NCBI GenBank assembly: GCA_016193385.1
Contig: JACPSF010000217.1
Coordinates: 1-10,117 of the forward strand
DNA from: Deltaproteobacteria bacterium
GTDB taxonomy: Bacteria > Desulfobacterota_B > Binatia > UBA9968
Length of the DNA: 10,117 bases
Reading direction: 5' to 3'
Shown here: one piece after another, positions 6,465-10,117 of the stretch
Position numbering within the stretch: position 1 is the first letter of the stretch
Layout of the letters: each line of letters begins with the position of its first letter
Program-made: the position numbers and the translations under genes
The notes under the pieces: model-generated
Seen by the model: the letters and a program-made list of their open reading frames with translations, nothing else
What the model was told of the DNA's origin: nothing
Database searches by the model: none

Positions 6465-7613
6465 TTACGCCATCATCTTGGCCATGCGCAAAAGATTGTA
6501 CGCAGCTCCTACCCACCAACCCGCCAGTTGCGTTCGTTCGGTTCCCCTAAAACGCGTTTTTCTGAATCCTCCCACCGTCTTCATCCAACCGAAGATCTCT
6601 TCGATTCTTTTTCGTATCCGCTGGCTTATACTGTAGCTCGCATGCCGAGTCGTTCTTGCATCGATGGCCGAGCCCCCTCTTCGCTGGATGTTGGCCGCCA
6701 CGTGAGGGAGAATCTTTCGCCCGCGCAAAAAACCGACAAAGTCGTGGGTGTCGTAACCCTTATCCGCTCCCAGACTTTTCACCCTGACTCCTTTTCGTCT
6801 CTGACGCTTCAGCATATTCTTGGCCGCTTCTCTCTCAGCGCTGCCCGTGGCCTGACTGATTTCCAGATCGACCAACAACCCGTTTCGGTTCTCCATCAAG
6901 GCATGCGCTCCATAACACAGCTTAGCCTCCTTGCCCGCCCCCTTGCGCATCAGACGACTGTCGGGATCGGTGATGGACTCATGGGTTTCGTTGCTTCGTT
7001 TCTCGCCGTGAAAATCCACCCAGCGGTTGCCCGGATCTCCTTGATCCTTGTCTCCCGACCGATCTTCTCCCTTGGATCGAAAGCTCTTGAGGCTTGCCCA
7101 GGCCTCGATCAGAGTCCCGTCCACCGTAAAATGATCGTCGCTCATCAACCCGGCTCCTCGGGCCTGTCCGACCACCGCCTCGAAAAACAAACGCCCCACC
7201 TCATGCTCCATCAACCGCTCGCGGTTCTTACTGAAAACCGTCGCATCAAAACCCTCTTCCATCAACTCCATGTCCAAAAACCAGCGGAACAGCAGATTGT
7301 AGTCCAATTGCTCGCAAAACTGCCGCTCGCTTCTCACCGAATAAAACGCGATCAACAACAGCGACTTCAAGATCTTCTCGGGCGCCACCGAGGGGCGTCC
7401 CACCTTGGAATACATTCGATTGAACACCCGAGAAAGTTTCAAAAGCTCTTGATCCGCCATCGCTTTGATCCGTCTCAAGGGATGGTCACTTGGAATACGA
7501 CTCTCCAGCGAAATCAACGCCAGCATACTTGCTTGTCTGTCCTGCGTCCCACGCATCAACGCCTCCAAAGATACAATTTCAGGCATCTTAACATGCGTAA
7601 CAATCTTCAGCAT
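6465..7613 (-). CDS. IS5-family DDE transposase
   Basis: A 382-residue transposase that would cut and rejoin the element's ends. The N-terminal domain has the DUF772-type pattern SDHPLRRIKAMAD, then VGRPSVAPEKILKSLLLIAF, QFCEQLDYNLLFRWFL and FDATVFSKNRERL. The catalytic triad can be read as Asp165 (FTVDGTLIEAW), Asp284 (GADKGYD) and Glu338 in a pattern fitting the IS5 R-(3)-E-(6)-K signature (Arg334, Glu338, Lys345: RKRIEEIFGWMK). The IS5-typical DPDSRLMRKGAGKEAKLCY insertion is present. No frameshift or internal stop. The ATG at 7613 lies just inside the right inverted repeat; no strong ribosome-binding site is visible, which is usual for transposases. It is transcribed in the same direction as its neighbours. 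Confidence 0.92.
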   Translation of the reverse strand: MLKIVTHVKMPEIVSLEALMRGTQDRQASMLALISLESRIPSDHPLRRIKAMADQELLKLSRVFNRMYSKVGRPSVAPEKILKSLLLIAFYSVRSERQFCEQLDYNLLFRWFLDMELMEEGFDATVFSKNRERLMEHEVGRLFFEAVVGQARGAGLMSDDHFTVDGTLIEAWASLKSFRSKGEDRSGDKDQGDPGNRWVDFHGEKRSNETHESITDPDSRLMRKGAGKEAKLCYGAHALMENRNGLLVDLEISQATGSAEREAAKNMLKRQRRKGVRVKSLGADKGYDTHDFVGFLRGRKILPHVAANIQRRGGSAIDARTTRHASYSISQRIRKRIEEIFGWMKTVGGFRKTRFRGTERTQLAGWWVGAAYNLLRMAKMMA

Positions 7614-7636
7614 AGAAAAATTTTCAAAACTAGGAG

Positions 7637-7651
7637 TTTTTCAGCAGCCTG
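7637..7651 (-). repeat. IS right terminal inverted repeat
   Basis: TTTTTCAGCAGCCTG on the plus strand, the inverted partner of 6306-6320 with one mismatch. It is the transposase-proximal end. Confidence 0.8.
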
Positions 7652-7655
7652 CTAG
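7652..7655. repeat. Target-site duplication CTAG, right copy
   Basis: CTAG flanking the right IS end. Its first three bases (CTA, read TAG on the minus strand) are the stop codon of the YqgE-like gene, so insertion left that reading frame complete. Confidence 0.7.
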
Positions 7656-8260
7656 GTCTTGACTTTTCGCCGCGCCATCGCGTGCTCCCACTTGGTTTCC
7701 GGATCATCGTCAAAGATGAGCTTCTTTTCCGCGGGAATCGTGAACCAGGCGTTGGCCCGGATCTCCGCCTCGAGCTGCCCGGGGGCCCAACCGGCGTAGC
7801 CGAAAATGAAGAGGCTCTGGCGCGGCCCTTTCCCCTCCGCGATGGCACGCACAATCTCCGTGTCGACCGTGACTGCCACGCCGCCGCCCACCACAGTTGT
7901 GCCTTTGCCCGCATAATCGTCGCTGTGGAGGACATAGGCTGTCTCGTGCTCGACCGGGCCGCCGTAATGAATGACGATCTCTCCGCGGGCGGCCCGGCTT
8001 TCGACCCCGAGCCCTCGGAGGAGATCCGCGATCGGACCCTTGGCAAGAGGTCGATTGATCACGAGGCCCATGGCGCCATTCTGGTCGTGCTCGACTATGT
8101 AAACGATGGTCTCGGCAAAGCGGGGATCACCCATCTCCGGCGTCGCGACCAGAAGCTGGCCGGTAAGGAACTGGTTTTCTCCGGCGAAAAGGGGCCGCGT
8201 CGAGGCCAGGCCGATGGCACAGAGAATTAAAAGCGTGACGTTCGGAATGCTCCGCCTCAT
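7652..8260 (-). CDS. YqgE/AlgH-family protein (UPF0301) with N-terminal signal peptide
   Basis: A 202-residue member of the YqgE/AlgH (DUF179) family, whose biochemical role is not settled. The hallmark opening LTGQLLVATPEMGDPRFAET (residues 32-51) leads into VVYI-like strand IVYIVEHDQNGAMGLVINRP. It continues with IHYGGPVEHETAYVLHS, FIFGYAGWAPGQLEAEI and NAWFTIPA, all standard family blocks. Unusual is an added N-terminus of about 26 residues: two arginines, a hydrophobic core (VTLLILCAIGLAS) and a likely cleavage site after PLFA. Typical YqgE proteins start at the core and are cytoplasmic, so this one is predicted to be exported to the periplasm. The gene lies 93 bp after the 5'-altered carboxyltransferase, and before the IS arrived its stop was 8 nt from the start of the intact one. 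The ribosome-binding site (GGGAAT) is weak. Confidence 0.88.
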   Translation of the reverse strand: MRRSIPNVTLLILCAIGLASTRPLFAGENQFLTGQLLVATPEMGDPRFAETIVYIVEHDQNGAMGLVINRPLAKGPIADLLRGLGVESRAARGEIVIHYGGPVEHETAYVLHSDDYAGKGTTVVGGGVAVTVDTEIVRAIAEGKGPRQSLFIFGYAGWAPGQLEAEIRANAWFTIPAEKKLIFDDDPETKWEHAMARRKVKT

Positions 8261-8353
8261 TTTCTTATTCCCGCTTCGGCTTTGACCAGCATTCCGTCAG
8301 TGAGCGCGGACCGCCCGATGGAGGGGCGAAAGGGCTAAATAGCGACGGTCGAT

Positions 8354-9772
8354 TCAGCCTTCTCTTTTCTCAAGCTGCAGCGACAGGCTGCCCTTGCGGA
8401 TGAAAATTTGGCGGCAGTCGGTCAGCTTGGTGAGCTCCCCGATCAAGGTCACGAGCGGGTGTCTGGCGTTAAGATATTCCTTGGGCGGTCCCGCGGCGCG
8501 CATGGCCTCGACTTCGTCTCTCCCCGCGAGGTAACGCAGCAGAAGCTCGTCGTCGGAGACTCCCGGCCCGCCGAATTTCGCTCGCAGCTCTTTGAGCGAG
8601 GGCTGTGGCGGCTCCCACTTGGCGAGTTCCTTGGCCCGCGGCTGGTTGAGGATCTGGTCCTTGACGTTGGGGTCCATCAGCTGGGCTCCTTCTTTGCCCC
8701 AATGTCCCAAAGCGTATTGAATGGCCTGATCGGTGACCTGCTTGTACCGCTCTCCCACGATGACGTTGATGGCGGCCTGGCTTCCGACAAACTGGGAGAG
8801 CGGGGTCACCATGATGGGATACCCGAACTCCTCGCGCACGCGAGCCGCCTCTTCCAGCGTCGCCTCCAGCTTTTCCTCGAGCCCTACGCGCCGGAGCTGG
8901 TGGCGCAGATTGGAGATCATGCCTCCCGGCACCTGATGGATGTACTGATAGTAATCATACTCGGGCGGAACGCCCACCGGCAGGCCCTCGTGTTTCGCGA
9001 TGAAGGTGAAATGGTCCTCGATGGGCTTGATCGCCGGTTCATCGAGGGAGGTTGCATAGCCCAGGGCGCGGGCGTTTTTGGCGACGTTGAAGACCGAAGG
9101 GTTCGAGGAGCCGTCGGCCAGAGGAGGGATCGCGGTGTTGATGATGGAGATGCCGAGCTTTATCGCCTCTAAGCAGCAGAGGGCTCCCAAGCCCGTGTTG
9201 CAATGGGTGTGCAGCTCAACCGGGATACCGTGGGTATGGCCGAGGATCGCCGGGACGAGGGTGCGGGTGCGGTCGGGTGTGAGCAGCCCGCCCGGGTCTT
9301 TGAGGCAGAGACGGAATACCTTGAGCTTGGTCGCGGCGCGCGCCCGTTGGGCATAGTACTCGTCGGTGTGCCGGGGCGAAACCGAGAAGATGAGATTCAG
9401 GATGGGCTCCAGCCCCGCCTCGCGGGCCTGTTTGACCCGCCACTTCCACTGAGAGGGATCGTTCCAGCAGTCGGAGATGCGGACTTGCTTTAGCCCGCAA
9501 GCCGCCACCCGCTCGTCCCAGAGTTGATGCACGGAGTGGGGAAATTTCTCGAACCCGCTGCTCGTTCCGTGGATCGCCCGCAGAGGGGTCTCCCTGACCC
9601 TTCGCGCGATGAGCCGGTGGCGTTCCCAGGGATCCTCGCGCAGCTCGCGCACGCACTTCGGGATTTCGATGGGGGTGCCCAGCTCGATTGCGTCGAACCT
9701 GGCCTTGTCGATCTGCGACGCGATCGGGACCATCATGCCGGTCCGCATCTCCGCCTTCACCGCAGTTACCAT
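8354..9772 (-). CDS. Carboxyltransferase-domain paralogue lacking the N-terminal DTTLRDG metal motif
   Basis: A 472-residue paralogue of the protein at 4815-6293, sharing long blocks such as [28 protein letters not shown], [20 protein letters not shown] and [10 protein letters not shown]. From MRTG (Met9 here, Met23 in the paralogue) through [11 protein letters not shown] the two align without length change. The lysine (LKDPGG, Lys158) and HxH (LHTHCNTG, His188 and His190) are kept. The first 22 residues of the paralogue, including Asp8 of DTTLRDG, a metal ligand in relatives, are replaced by MVTAVKAE. Upstream in frame is a TAA where the paralogue encodes the second Asp of DTTLRDG. No ribosome-binding site precedes the ATG at 9772; AAGG before Met9 (9748) is a possible alternative start. 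No biotinyl domain follows. It is probably a 5'-truncated or catalytically dead copy, though the rest of the frame is intact. Confidence 0.78.
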   Translation of the reverse strand: MVTAVKAEMRTGMMVPIASQIDKARFDAIELGTPIEIPKCVRELREDPWERHRLIARRVRETPLRAIHGTSSGFEKFPHSVHQLWDERVAACGLKQVRISDCWNDPSQWKWRVKQAREAGLEPILNLIFSVSPRHTDEYYAQRARAATKLKVFRLCLKDPGGLLTPDRTRTLVPAILGHTHGIPVELHTHCNTGLGALCCLEAIKLGISIINTAIPPLADGSSNPSVFNVAKNARALGYATSLDEPAIKPIEDHFTFIAKHEGLPVGVPPEYDYYQYIHQVPGGMISNLRHQLRRVGLEEKLEATLEEAARVREEFGYPIMVTPLSQFVGSQAAINVIVGERYKQVTDQAIQYALGHWGKEGAQLMDPNVKDQILNQPRAKELAKWEPPQPSLKELRAKFGGPGVSDDELLLRYLAGRDEVEAMRAAGPPKEYLNARHPLVTLIGELTKLTDCRQIFIRKGSLSLQLEKREG

Positions 9773-9907
9773 AACTTAACGCAGGTGTGGGCGCAAATCT
9801 GGCATGGCTCTCCATCAAAGAGTGTGGTTGAATGGCTCCCTCGGGGAACGCGCTTCACTTCGACACGCTCAGTGCGGTGAGCACAGCCGAACCGTCGGCT
9901 GCGGCCA

Positions 9908-9937
9908 GGGGACTGGCTCGCTTGCGTGCCTGTCCCC
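9908..9937. repeat. 30-nt imperfect palindrome
   Basis: GGGGACTGGC pairs with GCCTGTCCCC (6 + 3 bp around a T-T mismatch) across a 10-nt loop. There is no following T run on either strand, so it looks like a dispersed palindromic unit rather than an intrinsic terminator. Confidence 0.45.
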
Positions 9938-9960
9938 GTCACTGCCACAACTCCATTGCT

Positions 9961-9986
9961 TTCGGGGAGCGAGGTAAGTCCCCGAA
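9961..9986. repeat. 7-bp inverted repeat
   Basis: TTCGGGG at 9961-9967 pairs with CCCCGAA at 9980-9986 across 12 nt. It lies 24 bp beyond the other palindrome and about 80 bp before the gene start at 10064; it could form a leader structure if the promoter is upstream. Confidence 0.35.
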
Positions 9987-10063
9987 CGGGACTTCGGAAG
10001 AGAGAGGGATGGATTTGCAGCTTACGGGGGGCTCTGTTAAGAATAGCGCCCGGAGGTGAGTCT

Positions 10064-10117
10064 ATGCCGCTACCACGCATGACCGAGCTGCATCGCCGAC
10101 GGGCGCGCCGACAGAAG
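10064..10117 (+). CDS. Start of a small, strongly basic protein (partial)
   Basis: An ATG at 10064 preceded by the near-perfect ribosome-binding site GGAGGTGA (10052-10059), 4 nt away, opens a frame that runs off the right edge. Only 18 residues are visible: MPLPRMTELHRRRARRQK, with eight Arg/Lys residues. I do not recognise a family with confidence; small basic proteins with such arginine-rich openings are common in environmental genomes and are mostly uncharacterised. The call rests on the ribosome-binding site and the open frame. Confidence 0.5.
   Translation, partial: MPLPRMTELHRRRARRQK

Larger units (their letters stand above)
6306..7651 (-). mobile_element. IS5-family insertion sequence, apparently complete (1346 bp)
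   Basis: A complete-looking insertion sequence bounded by 15-bp terminal inverted repeats with one mismatch (CAGGGTGCTGAAAAA at 6306-6320; CAGGCTGCTGAAAAA read inward from 7651) and flanked by CTAG on both sides. It carries one transposase gene. About 145 bp between the left repeat and the transposase stop are non-coding. The intact ends, target duplication and unbroken transposase suggest a recent and possibly still mobile insertion. The right copy of CTAG contains the stop codon of the YqgE-like gene. Confidence 0.88.
9773..10063. repeat. Repeat-rich non-coding region with several short palindromes
   Basis: No convincing gene in this 291-bp stretch. It holds a CCCTCGGGGAACG unit (9838) and a TTCGACACGCTCAG/GGTGAGC unit (9861-9883), both related to the cluster at 4083-4197. 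It also holds two imperfect hairpins, listed separately. Its left edge abuts the damaged 5' end of the carboxyltransferase paralogue, so repeat-mediated rearrangement is a possible cause of that damage. Confidence 0.45.

Noticed and set aside
6393..7655. A 420-codon open frame on the plus strand across the IS
   Set aside because: It is antisense to a complete IS5-family transposase with catalytic residues; its protein shows no family features and it exists because of the codon bias of the true gene.
8261..8353. Possible riboswitch or regulatory RNA in the 93-bp gap before the YqgE-like gene
   Set aside because: No convincing hairpin, conserved motif or promoter could be read in it.
9773..9790. 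TAA upstream of the second carboxyltransferase as a recoded codon
   Set aside because: TAA recoding is not known for such enzymes, and the codons before it no longer encode the DTT of the motif, so truncation is more likely.
9216..9818. A 200-codon minus-strand frame overlapping the start of the carboxyltransferase paralogue
   Set aside because: It is a different frame of the same strand over the conserved TIM-barrel coding region; its product is low-complexity and Arg/Pro/Gly-rich. The paralogue alignment fixes the true frame.
9830..10060. CRISPR array or integron-type array in the right-hand repeats
   Set aside because: The palindromes differ from one another and show no regular spacing or repeated identical units.

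Overview
The window is about 10.1 kb of moderately GC-rich DNA from an uncultivated-type Gram-negative bacterium. Lipobox and signal-peptide proteins, a TRAP permease, TAXI, TctC/Bug and NMT1-type substrate-binding proteins, and dispersed palindromic repeats are all typical of soil or sediment lineages such as Desulfobacterota/Binatota-like, Tectomicrobia or Rokubacteria-like bacteria. I cannot fix the phylum from the sequence. UGA is the ordinary stop codon of several genes here, so the genetic code is standard.

Layout, left to right. (1) The 3' end of a fused TRAP-transporter permease (+, to 596) faces a small BON-domain lipoprotein (-). (2) A TAXI-type solute-binding protein without a signal peptide (-) diverges from a TctC/Bug-type binding protein with a clear signal peptide (+). 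(3) 3234-4004 (-) holds the C-terminal scrap of an NMT1/THI5-like binding protein and, directly upstream of it, a DsbA/FrnE-like thiol oxidoreductase. Its catalytic motif is encoded TGA-Pro-Trp-Cys, so it is a probable selenoprotein with a UxxC active site, and a hairpin resembling a bacterial SECIS follows the TGA. (4) 4021-4285 is non-coding: a sigma70-like promoter for the selenoprotein, dispersed repeat units, a run of five 7-bp repeats, and a hairpin at the end of the next gene. (5) From 4286 to 9772 everything reads on the minus strand. In transcription order this is a carboxyltransferase-like protein lacking its N-terminal metal motif, a YqgE/AlgH protein with a signal peptide, an IS5-family insertion sequence, a full-length carboxyltransferase paralogue, and a GNAT acetyltransferase overlapping it. 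(6) 9773-10063 is repeat-rich non-coding DNA, followed by the start of a small basic protein (+).

How it fits together. The binding proteins and TRAP permease point to scavenging of carboxylic acids. The two paralogues belong to the pyruvate carboxylase/oxaloacetate decarboxylase carboxyltransferase family and could act on the resulting keto acids, but neither carries a biotin domain. Removing the IS (CTAG target duplication on both sides) would place the YqgE stop codon 8 nt from the start of the intact carboxyltransferase, so these genes were probably one operon that the IS split exactly at a stop codon.

The strongest finding is the probable Sec-containing DsbA/FrnE-like protein at 3399-4004. 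Automated gene calling would shorten it to a 132-residue fragment beginning at 3797 and lose its active site.
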